Counted from the first letter of the stretch, positions 9,154-18,917 are shown. The stretch: 64,000 nucleotides of DNA from an uncultured Bacilli bacterium (GCA_905236935.1 CAJOQL010000050.1:13024-77023), one strand, 5' to 3'. Made by a program: numbers and translations. The notes: generated from the sequence alone by a model not told the origin.

Positions 9154-9890
9154 AACTCACCTACTAAAGCATTCATATCAAAATATTTTTCTTTAAGTAA
9201 ATCATAATAATTTAAATTTGTACTAAGTTCTACAATAAATGGTTCATCCATTCCAATTTTAGATAAGAATTTATCCCCAGATAATATGTTTTCTGTTTTA
9301 TCATAAGCAATTACTTGATTATTATCCATTACAATAATATCACTACCAAGTAAAAGTTCTTCAGAATTAGTAGTTACATTTAAAATACTTATATTATTTT
9401 CTTTAGCATATTTTAAAATTTTATATTTTTGATCATATGTTAAATAAGTTAAAAAGTCATCAATCCCCAAAACCGCCGGCTTAATAATTAACAATGATAA
9501 TACTTTTAAAAAAGCTTTTTCATAAATCGTAAGATAACTAATTTTTGATTCAATTAAATCTTCCAAATCAAAAAACTTAACAAAATTATCAATATTCTTA
9601 TAAGCAACATCTTCATTAATATTAAGTATTTTTTGATAATATAAAAGTTCTTCTTTAACATAATCAGTTTTAAATTCATGTGTCTTTAAAACTGCAGCAA
9701 CATTTTTTCTTAAATACTCAATATCAATATCCTTAACAGATCTATCATCAATATAAACATCACTATTATCTATTTTGTTTATTAAACTTTTTAAAACTCT
9801 TGTCTTACCACTTGATGATGAGCCTACAATATTAATAAAAGGTGTTAAATTAATAGTTAAATTATACTTTTTAAATTCTATCGTCTTCAT
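9144..9890 (-). CDS. ABC-type ATPase, EcfA1 position, degenerate signature
   Basis: About 248 residues. An intact Walker A, VGSSSSGKTRVL, lies near residue 25, and a Walker B-like AVLGIDDFLTYL later, but the signature loop reads YLTIYEKAFLKV rather than LSGGQ and the H-loop reads NVTTNSEEL without histidine. It could bind nucleotide but should not form a normal catalytic dimer. I start at the second ATG (9890), 6 bp after a GGGGG ribosome site, because the first ATG abuts that site. It forms a pair with the overlapping 204-residue partner in front of truA. No transmembrane T component lies nearby. Confidence 0.6.
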   Translation of the reverse strand: MKTIEFKKYNLTINLTPFINIVGSSSSGKTRVLKSLINKIDNSDVYIDDRSVKDIDIEYLRKNVAAVLKTHEFKTDYVKEELLYYQKILNINEDVAYKNIDNFVKFFDLEDLIESKISYLTIYEKAFLKVLSLLIIKPAVLGIDDFLTYLTYDQKYKILKYAKENNISILNVTTNSEELLLGSDIIVMDNNQVIAYDKTENILSGDKFLSKIGMDEPFIVELSTNLNYYDLLKEKYFDMNALVGELWK

Positions 9891-9918
9891 ATACATCCCC
9901 CATAATAAAATTATAGCA

Positions 9919-9952
9919 AGAAAAATAGTAGATTGCTATAAAATCTACTATT
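9919..9952 (-). terminator. Rho-independent terminator of the S41 peptidase gene
   Basis: On the minus strand an 11-bp stem (AATAGTAGATT pairing with AATCTACTATT around a 7-base loop) is followed by a T-rich run. The stem begins inside the last codons of the peptidase gene, so the gene ends in its own terminator. Confidence 0.8.
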
Positions 9953-11144
9953 ATTTAGATATTTCTATAATTGCAGTCCCAAGTTGATTATCATTTTCAA
10001 AAACTGGATTTTCTAAAAATTCCTTAGCAAGTTCAACATTTATATCTGGTACTAAACCTTTTTCATCTACGCAGTCCCCATTTGGAGTAAGCCACTTAGC
10101 TGTTGTGTATTTATACATAGTTCCATCATTTAACTTACTTGTTCTTTGAACTTTACCTTTACCATAAGAAGTTGTCCCAACTAAAGTAGCACCATAACTA
10201 TACTTTAAAGCAGATGCTAACACCTCTGAAGCAGATGCAGAACTATTATTAATTAAAACAAAAACTTTATAATCACGATGCTCATCAGTAACGTCTTTCG
10301 TAACATCTTTACTAGTTTTACTTTCTAACGAATAAATAACTTTACCTTTTTCTAAAAATAATTGAGCAATATTAGTAGCACCAGATAAATACCCTCCAGT
10401 ATTACTTCTTAAATCAATAATAAGTCTATCAATATTACTTTCTTCTAACGATTTTAATGCCTTACTAAATTCATCATATATAGTATCAGAAAACTTATCA
10501 ATCTGAATATATCCTATTTTTTTATCATTTTGATTAAATATTTCTTTATAAACAGGAATATTAAATGATGATTTTATTAAATCAAATGTTTTTAATTCAT
10601 TATTTCTTTTTACTTCAATCTTTATATTATTTGTACTACTATTTTTAATTAAATTAACTGCATCACTAACACTTAATCCAGCTAAATCATTATCACTTAT
10701 TTTAGTAATAATATCATTTGTAAGTAAACCAGATTTAGATGCTGGTGTATCATCTATAACATCTCTAATAACTATTTCATTATTCTCATTTAAACTTACT
10801 TTAATTCCAATCCCTTCATAAGTACCATTTAGAGAATTATTTAATACATTTGTATTATTTTCATTTAAATAAGTAGTATATGGATCTCCTAAATACTTAA
10901 GCATTCCATTAATAGCCGCATCCACTAAAGCACTTTCATCTATTTCATCATAATAATTATTTAAAATATTTTTATACGACGTAATAAATTCATCTAATTC
11001 TTTAGAGTTATTCATACTAACTGGTCTATTACCGCGATATATAACATAACCAGTACTTAAACTCATAATTAAAGAAGAAACTAAAGTAATTACAATTACT
11101 TCCCATAATTTAAAAGTAGTTGACTTATTATCCTTATCACTCAT
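9951..11144 (-). CDS. S41-family C-terminal processing peptidase (CtpA/CtpB-like)
   Basis: A 397-residue membrane-anchored serine protease. A signal anchor covers about residues 13-35. An N-terminal helical segment (YKNILNNYYDEIDESALVDAAI) is followed by a PDZ domain near 95-185 (GIGIKVSLNENNEIVIRDV, DTPASKSGLLTNDIITKI). The protease core has LIIDLRSNTGGYLSGA, the nucleophile serine in NNSSASASEVLASAL, and the general-base lysine in YGKGKVQ. CtpB-type enzymes process extracytoplasmic proteins, in some species for sporulation signalling. It is a single-gene unit with its own terminator. Its substrate is unknown. Confidence 0.93.
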   Translation of the reverse strand: MSDKDNKSTTFKLWEVIVITLVSSLIMSLSTGYVIYRGNRPVSMNNSKELDEFITSYKNILNNYYDEIDESALVDAAINGMLKYLGDPYTTYLNENNTNVLNNSLNGTYEGIGIKVSLNENNEIVIRDVIDDTPASKSGLLTNDIITKISDNDLAGLSVSDAVNLIKNSSTNNIKIEVKRNNELKTFDLIKSSFNIPVYKEIFNQNDKKIGYIQIDKFSDTIYDEFSKALKSLEESNIDRLIIDLRSNTGGYLSGATNIAQLFLEKGKVIYSLESKTSKDVTKDVTDEHRDYKVFVLINNSSASASEVLASALKYSYGATLVGTTSYGKGKVQRTSKLNDGTMYKYTTAKWLTPNGDCVDEKGLVPDINVELAKEFLENPVFENDNQLGTAIIEISK

Positions 11145-11227
11145 ATTATCATCTCTATCTTAATTCTAACATATTTTCTATAAGATAAAAATACAAAAAT
11201 ACATTTTATAATTATTTTATTTTCAAA

Positions 11228-11250
11228 AGAAAAAAACACTATTTTAGTGC
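11228..11250 (-). terminator. Terminator of the thioredoxin-like gene
   Basis: Minus-strand hairpin CACTA-AAA-TAGTG followed by seven T residues, overlapping the stop codon of the 164-residue protein gene. Confidence 0.7.
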
Positions 11251-11733
11251 TTCTTCATAATCAGATACTTTTTCATAATATTTTGAAACTTTACCATTTT
11301 TAATTAAGATAAGAGCAGAATCTTTTATTTTAACATCACTAACACTACCAGGATTAGTATTAGATTCTTCACTTAAATATTTACTATCTAAATTAGAATT
11401 TAAATCTACTGTATAAATTTTATTAGCACCTTCTTTTTTAGAATAAGCACTAACTAATGAATTATATTTTGCAGCATTTTCATCATCACTCTTATATAAG
11501 AAAACATAATATTCATCATAAGGACGATTAAACATCATTCCTACACTACAAGAACTATAATCAAATTCTACATTTGATGTTTTTTCCTTATTTAAAGACC
11601 TAACTGTTAATAAATATAAACCACCAACAATAACTATAATTCCAATAACTATAAAGATTAAATTCTTAATTTCTTTAGTATCTTCACTCTCATAATTAAT
11701 ACTCTTTAATTTTTTACTATTATTCTTCATCAT
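11239..11733 (-). CDS. Membrane-anchored protein with thioredoxin-like outer domain, no CXXC
   Basis: About 164 residues. One transmembrane span (IFIVIGIIVIVGGLYLLTV) is followed by an external domain whose order resembles a small thioredoxin-like fold: EYYVFLYKS, then a helix (ENAAKYNSLVSAYSKK), then IYTVDLNS, a variable loop, and SALILIKNGKVSKYYEKV with a C-terminal helix. The CXXC redox motif is absent and the only cysteine precedes the domain, so disulfide exchange is unlikely. I start at the ATG at 11733, 5 bp after GAGG, rather than the GTG buried in the ribosome site. I do not recognise a named family; the fold is inferred. Confidence 0.6.
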   Translation of the reverse strand: MMKNNSKKLKSINYESEDTKEIKNLIFIVIGIIVIVGGLYLLTVRSLNKEKTSNVEFDYSSCSVGMMFNRPYDEYYVFLYKSDDENAAKYNSLVSAYSKKEGANKIYTVDLNSNLDSKYLSEESNTNPGSVSDVKIKDSALILIKNGKVSKYYEKVSDYEEALK

Positions 11734-11794
11734 ACCCACCTCTTATTCAATTCTATCACAATTAAATCCATTTTCAAATATTCTAAATTACTTT

Positions 11795-11824
11795 AAAAGA
11801 AAAAACCTATTAAAATTTAATAGG
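11795..11824 (-). terminator. Terminator closing a candidate RNA gene
   Basis: On the minus strand the nearly perfect stem CCTATTAAA/TTTAATAGG is followed by TTTTTTC. No gene ends immediately before it: the yihY gene has its own terminator near 12060. It therefore most likely ends an RNA transcript from 11825-11975. Confidence 0.75.
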
Positions 11825-11975
11825 CCTTAGGTTATGTATATAATACTCTACTATTATTTTAATAATGGACAAAAAACTTTAGTAAAGTTAATACGATATA
11901 TACAAAAACTGCATATTTTACTATCGTTTAGGAGTTAATAATAAAATATATAATGTACATATTTACATAACCTAG
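11825..11975 (-). ncRNA. Candidate structured RNA (rod-like, 6S-like length)
   Basis: This part of the 449-bp gene-free gap 11740-12188 has no frame longer than about ten codons but strong RNA structure. A 10-bp closing stem (AGGTTATGTA at the 5' end, TACATAACCT at the 3' end, about 125 bases apart) encloses a central hairpin (ATATGCA/TGTATAT within a CGATA/TATCG stem), and an intrinsic terminator follows at once. Length and rod shape would suit a 6S-type RNA. I cannot confirm the conserved bulge, and the upstream promoter (GATAAT-like -10) is weak. The identity is unknown. Confidence 0.4.
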
Positions 11976-12054
11976 AAATTGAAACCAACTTCTAAAATAA
12001 TATTATCTTATTCTAAGTATTTAAAACACGAAGTGACATCACTTAAAATCAAAC

Positions 12055-12080
12055 AAAAAGAAGTAAAATTAATTACTTCT
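12055..12080 (-). terminator. Terminator of the yihY/GGDEF operon
   Basis: Minus strand: AGAAGTAA-loop-TTACTTCT followed by TTTTTG, about 110 bp after the yihY stop codon. A second hairpin without a T run (GTGTACACATT/AATGTGCACAC, 12161-12185) lies immediately after the stop codon. Confidence 0.8.
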
Positions 12081-12160
12081 CAAATATTACTTTACAATAT
12101 CGTTAGTTCACAAGAAACTAGATTGATGATTGTAATAAATCCATGTACTAAGTAATATTC

Positions 12161-12185
12161 GTGTACACATTACTAATGTGCACAC
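12161..12185. other. Inverted repeat just after yihY
   Basis: An 11-bp inverted repeat (GTGTACACATT with AATGTGCACAC, one G-U wobble in RNA, 3-base loop). It may protect the 3' end of the mRNA. It lacks a minus-strand T run, so I do not call it the main terminator. Confidence 0.5.
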
Positions 12186-12188
12186 ATT

Positions 12189-13070
12189 TTACTCATTTAT
12201 AGAACCAGTTTTTCCCAATTCTTCATAATTAATTTTAGTTGTTAAACTAAGTCCAATAACAAATATACAACTTAGCATATATATCCAAAGCATTAAAATT
12301 GCTATATTAGATAAACCAGCATAAAACAAATCATAAACTGCAAAATGACTAGCATAATAACCATAAATATGAGTTGCTAATATCCAAAATATCGTAGTAA
12401 ATATAGCCCCTAAATTTATTCTTGCACCTGGCATTTTCTTATCTGGTGCTAAAATAAATATTGTTTTAATAAATACAAATATTATAATCCATGATATCGG
12501 CCCACGAATAATACTTAAAAAATTTGCCATTACAGATTTTATTAAATTAAAATAATCAACAGCATCTATTATTTTTTCTCCTAATAATGGAACTAAAATA
12601 ACAAACAAATATAATAGTACCAATATTAAAGTAATAATTAATGCTTTAATTCTTCTCTTAATCCAAGAAGATTGCTTAATTCCATGTATTTCATTAGCCG
12701 TATAAATAATTGAAGCCGGACCATTAGCAGCAAAATAAAACATAACTACTAACATAATAATTAACTTTAAATCTATTCCATCTCCACTAATAATCGGAAT
12801 AATTGAATTAACAACATCTTCTCCAAAATTAACTTTAATAAGTTCAATTATATAATTAATATTAATATTGAAATATGAAGCAACATATCCAATTAAGGTT
12901 ATTATTGGTACTAAAGATAATATTAAAAAAAAGGCAAGTTGTCCTGGTAACACAGCCATCTCTGGTCTATTTAATATTTCCCAAACTTTTTTACTAAAAA
13001 CGACTACTTGCTTTTTTCTTTTATTAAAATGATTATTCGCTTTCTCTTTCAGATTTTTCAGTTTTTTCAT
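12189..13070 (-). CDS. YihY/BrkB family membrane protein
   Basis: A 293-residue polytopic membrane protein. The N-terminal block RPEMAVLPGQLAFFLILSLVP and the later FAANGPASIIYTANEIHGI and INLGAIFTTIFWILATHIYGYY are typical of the YihY family, once called RNase BN in error and of uncertain function. About six spans. Its start lies inside the 3' end of the upstream GGDEF-like gene (38-bp overlap in another frame), so translation of the two is probably coupled. Confidence 0.85.
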   Translation of the reverse strand: MKKLKNLKEKANNHFNKRKKQVVVFSKKVWEILNRPEMAVLPGQLAFFLILSLVPIITLIGYVASYFNININYIIELIKVNFGEDVVNSIIPIISGDGIDLKLIIMLVVMFYFAANGPASIIYTANEIHGIKQSSWIKRRIKALIITLILVLLYLFVILVPLLGEKIIDAVDYFNLIKSVMANFLSIIRGPISWIIIFVFIKTIFILAPDKKMPGARINLGAIFTTIFWILATHIYGYYASHFAVYDLFYAGLSNIAILMLWIYMLSCIFVIGLSLTTKINYEELGKTGSINE

Positions 13071-15078
13071 TTTCTATTTCCTTATTTTCTCTCATCTGTA
13101 ATGTTGCTTCATTTATAGCATCATCAATTAATTTTAAATCATCAACTATCATTGAAAAGCCAAATGCAGCGCCGTATTCATAAGGTAATTCATTAAATTC
13201 TTTAACTAACTTCTTCAAGTAATTAACAACTTGTTTTTCATTGTATCCTACTAAATAAATCGTAAATTCATTACCATCAGTACGCATTATTTCTGTATTA
13301 TCTAACTGAGTTTGATGTAGAATATTAGCCGCTGCCATTATTTGTTTATCCCCTTCTTTAGCTCCAAATGTATCATTAAGATATTTAATATTATTTAAAT
13401 CGATTACAATTATAGCTTGTGGATAAATTGTATTTTCATTCCAAATATTCATTCTTTCATTTAAATAATTACGATTTTTTAAAGAAGTTAGCATATCAAC
13501 ATACTTTAACTTTTCATCTTTTCTAATTTTCTTAGTATTTATTTTTAATTGTTTTTTAGATGTAAATATAATTCCTAAAACAACTATTACTATAGCAATA
13601 ATCATTAAAATATATTTAGCAATAGTACTAATTAAATTACCATTAGATTCAGCACTTCTATAAGATAATGAACCTTCATTTTGCATTTGATAATCACTTA
13701 AATAATTAATATAATTTTCAAATAGTTTTATAAAAGTTTCATTATTATTTTGTAATCTAAAACTATAATTTGGTAAATACTCTTCATAAATAATATTATA
13801 ATTTTTAATTTTACTATTTATTAAATAGTTATACATATCAATATTTAATGCCACTATTTTTTGCTTCGCTATAGCTTTTAAAAGCTCCTTTTCCGTATTA
13901 ACATTTTTTATAGTAATTTTATTATTTTCTTTTAATCTATTAGATATTTTACTATCCTTTAAAGAATATACTTGGACATTACTTAAATCCATTAAATTAC
14001 TTACCTTAAATGCTGTTTTTAATGGTCCAACTATAACATACTTATTACTAATATTAGTATTAATTTCTATACCTTTATAATTAAATGCCATATTGTCAAA
14101 TAGTAAATCTATTTTTCCATTATCATAAGCCTTTAATAATTCATTAACACTTTTAAACTTAGTATAAACAAAGGTTGTTCCACTAAATTTACTAAAATCT
14201 TCTAAATATGCCATAATTTTTCCACCATATTTAGAACTATTTAAAGTTTGATATGGCGTAGATGATATAAAACCATAATTATAATTACGACTAGTTAAAG
14301 TATCTAAATTAATTTGACTTATTGAAAGACTATCAATAAATAAATTATATAAATTTGTATAATAACTATCTTTATACTTTTTATTAATCCAACCATTATA
14401 ATATTTCTTAATAATTGAATTTAAAGTTTTATCAGTACCAAAATTAAGGTAATATTTATTAGTAATATCATCTAAATGATAAACTATTTTATAATTATTA
14501 GTAAGAATTTCATCTATATATTCATTAAGAGGCACTATTATAAATGAAACTTTATCATTTTTTAAACTTTCTAAAAGTGCATCTTTACTTTGTGCAGGAG
14601 TAAAATTAATAGCATCACTATAATTAGCAGTAATCCTACTTACATCAGTTGAAAGAGCACCTACACTTTTACCAATTAAATCACTTAAAGAATGAATACT
14701 TATATAGTTTTTTCCTACTAACACATAATGATCACTAAAAACTAATAAATCATCACTATCAATTTCTTTTTTTACAACAAATCCTAAACCGTTTTCTTCT
14801 CCAATATTTATTACAGTTTTATTTAAAGTTATTTCATTATCTTTTTCTAACCCATTTAAAAAATCATAAAATACACCTTTACCAGCCTTAGAAAAAACAT
14901 TTAACTCATTAGGAACATTAAAAGTAACTATAGTTGATTTATTTTTACTTAACCATTCTTTTTCTGTTAAGTTTAACTTATTAGCATCATAGAAAAATTT
15001 ATAATAACCAAAAATACCTAAAGCAACAATTATTATACTAGAAAGCACACTAATAATTATTTTTTTATTTTTTTTCAT
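13033..15078 (-). CDS. Membrane sensor: two solute-binding (SBP3-like) domains + degenerate GGDEF
   Basis: 681 residues. An N-terminal anchor (IIISVLSSIIIVALGIFGYY) precedes two extracellular domains resembling amino-acid-type periplasmic binding proteins: the first about 50-245, with SLSDLIGKSVGALSTDVSR and VSFIIVPLNEYIDEIL; the second about 265-470, with LLKAYDNGKIDLLFDN. A second span lies near 485-508, then a cytoplasmic GGDEF-type domain with YVDMLTSLKNRNYLNERM and VIDLNNIKYLNDTFGAKEGD. The active loop reads RTDGNEF in place of GGDEF, so cyclase activity is doubtful. Such proteins couple ligand sensing to a cytoplasmic output; if inactive, the domain may act as a GTP or c-di-GMP receptor. 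The start overlaps the preceding gene's stop by 1 bp. Confidence 0.82.
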   Translation of the reverse strand: MKKNKKIIISVLSSIIIVALGIFGYYKFFYDANKLNLTEKEWLSKNKSTIVTFNVPNELNVFSKAGKGVFYDFLNGLEKDNEITLNKTVINIGEENGLGFVVKKEIDSDDLLVFSDHYVLVGKNYISIHSLSDLIGKSVGALSTDVSRITANYSDAINFTPAQSKDALLESLKNDKVSFIIVPLNEYIDEILTNNYKIVYHLDDITNKYYLNFGTDKTLNSIIKKYYNGWINKKYKDSYYTNLYNLFIDSLSISQINLDTLTSRNYNYGFISSTPYQTLNSSKYGGKIMAYLEDFSKFSGTTFVYTKFKSVNELLKAYDNGKIDLLFDNMAFNYKGIEINTNISNKYVIVGPLKTAFKVSNLMDLSNVQVYSLKDSKISNRLKENNKITIKNVNTEKELLKAIAKQKIVALNIDMYNYLINSKIKNYNIIYEEYLPNYSFRLQNNNETFIKLFENYINYLSDYQMQNEGSLSYRSAESNGNLISTIAKYILMIIAIVIVVLGIIFTSKKQLKINTKKIRKDEKLKYVDMLTSLKNRNYLNERMNIWNENTIYPQAIIVIDLNNIKYLNDTFGAKEGDKQIMAAANILHQTQLDNTEIMRTDGNEFTIYLVGYNEKQVVNYLKKLVKEFNELPYEYGAAFGFSMIVDDLKLIDDAINEATLQMRENKEIENEKTEKSERESE

Positions 15079-15554
15079 TAGTCACCATTTACTTTCGTCC
15101 AAGATATAATAGTTTTATCACTTTTCTTATATCCCATAATAGGAAAAGGACTATCCTCTACTTCAGTAGTTAAAGCAAAAGTATAATTTATATCATAAAA
15201 GTTTTTTTCATCTTCAGAAAACTTTTCTAGCACTTTAACAGCTATACTTTGAGCATCATCAACTTTGCTTTCTTTTAAATATACATTTAAATAAATAATT
15301 TTTCCCTTAATATTCATAGTAGCTTTATCAACTATTTCTTGTTCAGTTATAAAAGATAATATTTCATCTTTATGTGTTTTACTAATTTCAACACTTTCTA
15401 TTCCATTTAGTCTATTACCATAAACATCTGTTTTTGTTTGATAAGCAAAAAACATTAAAAATGCTATAGCAATTAATATAATACATAGTAAACTTATAAA
15501 CATTAATATACAATATATACGATTGTTATGATAAAATTCTTTTATTTTTTTCAT
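15078..15554 (-). CDS. Small membrane-anchored protein coupled to the GGDEF-like sensor
   Basis: About 158 residues: a short basic N terminus, one strong span (ILMFISLLCIILIAIAFLMF), then an extracellular domain of about 110 residues with two alpha/beta-like stretches (IYLNVYLKESKVDDAQSIAV and FYDINYTFALTT) and a conserved-looking PFPIMGYKKSDKTIISW tail. I chose the start at 15554 because GAGGTGG lies 3 bp upstream of it. The stop overlaps the start of the sensor gene (ATGA-type coupling), so it probably partners the sensor. No family recognised. Confidence 0.65.
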   Translation of the reverse strand: MKKIKEFYHNNRIYCILMFISLLCIILIAIAFLMFFAYQTKTDVYGNRLNGIESVEISKTHKDEILSFITEQEIVDKATMNIKGKIIYLNVYLKESKVDDAQSIAVKVLEKFSEDEKNFYDINYTFALTTEVEDSPFPIMGYKKSDKTIISWTKVNGD

Positions 15555-15681
15555 TTTCCACCTCGCAATAATATTATACAATACATAGAGTTTTAATTCA
15601 ATTAAAACGAAAAATCCAAAAATAAGTAAGAAATAAAGTATTTAATTATAAACGACAGAGATACTATACTATCAAGTTTTG

Positions 15682-15710
15682 TGTTGCAAAAAAATTCTAT
15701 ATGCTAAAAT
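15682..15710 (+). promoter_or_regulatory. Promoter of the putative antitoxin RNA
   Basis: An extended -10, TGC-TAAAAT (15702-15710), lies 17 bp after a weak -35 (TGTTGC at 15682). Transcription would start near 15717 and end at the hairpin 15744-15768. Confidence 0.5.
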
Positions 15711-15734
15711 TTAATTAAGAAAGAGATGAACAGT

Positions 15735-15748
15735 TAAATCCTCATCAC
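15735..15748 (+). repeat. Direct repeat copy 1 of the type I toxin-antitoxin-like locus
   Basis: TAAATCCTCATCAC, matching 15925-15938 (TAATTCCTCATCTC) at 12 of 14 positions. The two copies lie at opposite ends of the toxin transcript, as DRa/DRb do in par loci. Confidence 0.5.
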
Positions 15749-15768
15749 CTATCTAGGTGATGTTTTTT
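15743..15768. terminator. Terminator shared by toxin and antitoxin transcripts
   Basis: Stem ATCACCTA/TAGGTGAT with a very small loop. On the plus strand it is followed by GTTTTTTG, a clear Rho-independent terminator. On the minus strand the T run is missing, so toxin-mRNA termination here would depend on the hairpin alone. The stop codon of the toxin-like peptide (TAG, 15753-15755) lies inside the stem-loop. Confidence 0.75.
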
Positions 15769-15857
15769 GTTGCACATTCTATAAGTTTTAGCACTATTCG
15801 TACTAATCTATATATAATAAGCAAAAGAATAATTATTTCAATATGTACTATGTTCAT
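15753..15857 (-). CDS. 34-residue hydrophobic peptide, putative Fst-like type I toxin
   Basis: The frame starts at ATG 15857, 6 bp after AAAGGGG, and encodes 34 residues: MNIVHIE, a hydrophobic span (IIILLLIIYRLVRIVLKLI), then a polar tail ECATKNIT. A consensus promoter (TTGACT-16-TATAAT, 15947-15974) gives a leader of about 85 nt, and the stop lies in the terminator hairpin. In the leader CCTTTC can pair with GAAAGG of the ribosome site, as in RNA I of pAD1 par, where a leader stem hides the site. Peptide size, membrane character and locus architecture fit the Fst/Ldr superfamily; I do not see clear sequence identity to Fst itself. It could also be an unrelated small membrane peptide. Confidence 0.55.
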   Translation of the reverse strand: MNIVHIEIIILLLIIYRLVRIVLKLIECATKNIT

Positions 15858-15924
15858 AAATATCCCCTTTCTAAACTTGCCACCCCCATTAGAGAGCCAG
15901 CTTATCCGAAAGGCAAAAATAATC

Positions 15925-15938
15925 TAATTCCTCATCTC
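15925..15938 (+). repeat. Direct repeat copy 2 of the type I toxin-antitoxin-like locus
   Basis: TAATTCCTCATCTC; its complement GAGATGAGGAATTA forms the first bases of the predicted toxin mRNA and can pair with the antitoxin RNA. Confidence 0.5.
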
Positions 15939-15946
15939 AGTCTATC

Positions 15947-15974
15947 ATTATAATTTGGAGTCTATAAAAGTCAA
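15947..15974 (-). promoter_or_regulatory. Promoter of the toxin-like peptide
   Basis: -35 TTGACT (15969-15974) and -10 TATAAT (15947-15952) are separated by 16 bp on the minus strand, with start expected at 15940-15942. No other gene lies downstream before the hairpin at 15744, so this strong promoter belongs to a roughly 200-nt transcript. The rest of the gap 15555-16031 outside this locus (15585-15680 and 15980-16031) shows no gene. Confidence 0.7.
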
Positions 15975-16031
15975 GTTAAAATTAAAAGCAATTCCTTTGT
16001 TTATCTAGGATTGCTTACAAATATCAATTAT

Positions 16032-18017
<1,986 letters not shown>

Positions 18018-18055
18018 TTAATATTATACTAAAAATAAAAAGATTTATAAAGAAA

Positions 18056-18910
18056 TTACCTTACAAAATCTTTTTCATTATCTTTAAAAAAATTATAATA
18101 AATTCTAACATTTGGTAGTTCACACCATTTTTTAGTTTTAACAGGAACATCATCTAAATCATATATTAATGCATCTTTTAAATTAAGTAAAAATGGACTA
18201 TGAGTTGACATTATAAATTGACAATTATAAAATCTAGCAGACTCTTCGATAAATTGTTTCAATTTCAATTGATTTTCAGCTGATAAGCTATTTTCTGGTT
18301 CATCTAAAATGTATATCCCATTTTCCTTGATATCTTGTTCCCAAAACATAAGGGCTGATTCGCCATTAGATTGCTCAATAATATTGTTATTCATTAATCT
18401 ACCTCTAATATATGAGGACATTGTTTTATGTTTAGCATCATATGAATCTTTAATAAGTTCATGGTCTATTATACCAAAGTTTTCAGTATTATATTTTCTT
18501 TCTACCCATTCTTTAGATAAAGTATTTTTTCTTCTATTAACATTTGCATTAATTGCTCTAATATCTAACAAATAATCAAATACATCATCACTTGAAATAA
18601 ATTTTATTTCTTCTGGTTCTTCATAACTCATTTCATAATTGCACAGTTTAACATAATTGTTAAAAAAAGTTCCTTTTTCGATTATATTTTTTCTTTGGCA
18701 ATTTAGTTTATTTCCAATAATATTTAAAAGAGTAGTTTTTCCTGATCCATTGCCTCCATAGAAAATTGTAATTGGTTCAAAATGAATATTTTCAAAATTT
18801 TTAGGTGTAAAAATATTTAATGGATAATAATTATTATAAATTCTTCTATCATCTAAACAGTAAGACTCTTCATCTTCATTTAAGATTTTGAAACTTTTTA
18901 AATAAATCAT
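18056..18910 (-). CDS. AAA (ABC-like) ATPase, stand-alone
   Basis: About 284 residues. Walker A is FYGGNGSGKTTLLNII near residue 55, and the long middle segment is helical. The signature-like SNGESALMFWEQ lies before Walker B (GIYILDEPENSLSAENQ), and the switch is IMSTHSPFLLNL. This is the compact SMC/RecF-like AAA_21/AAA_23 type, often found alone or with defence nucleases. No partner nuclease is adjacent here: it sits between pcrA (2 bp away) and ligA, which suggests a DNA-maintenance role, but the substrate is unknown. The ATG at 18910 was chosen over a GTG inside the GAGGTGGGT ribosome site. Confidence 0.8.
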   Translation of the reverse strand: MIYLKSFKILNEDEESYCLDDRRIYNNYYPLNIFTPKNFENIHFEPITIFYGGNGSGKTTLLNIIGNKLNCQRKNIIEKGTFFNNYVKLCNYEMSYEEPEEIKFISSDDVFDYLLDIRAINANVNRRKNTLSKEWVERKYNTENFGIIDHELIKDSYDAKHKTMSSYIRGRLMNNNIIEQSNGESALMFWEQDIKENGIYILDEPENSLSAENQLKLKQFIEESARFYNCQFIMSTHSPFLLNLKDALIYDLDDVPVKTKKWCELPNVRIYYNFFKDNEKDFVR

Positions 18911-18917
18911 ACCCACC

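Larger units (their letters stand above)
15717..15770 (+). ncRNA. Putative antisense antitoxin RNA (RNA II-like)
   Basis: A predicted transcript of about 55 nt between an extended -10 promoter and a strong intrinsic terminator. It is antisense to the 3' end of the toxin-peptide mRNA. Through the repeat TAAATCCTCATCAC (15735-15748) it can also pair with the 5' end of that mRNA, where a 12-of-14 copy, TAATTCCTCATCTC, lies at 15925-15938. Size, convergent orientation and paired direct repeats match the RNA II of Fst/par type I systems. No experiment supports expression. Confidence 0.5.

Noticed and set aside
11737..11739. GTG start for the thioredoxin-like protein
   Set aside because: The GTG lies within the GAGGTGG ribosome site; the ATG two codons later has proper spacing. 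The same reasoning moved the starts of ligA and the AAA ATPase.
13303..13460. The sensor as an active diguanylate cyclase
   Set aside because: The loop reads RTDGNEF instead of GGDEF; activity cannot be assumed.
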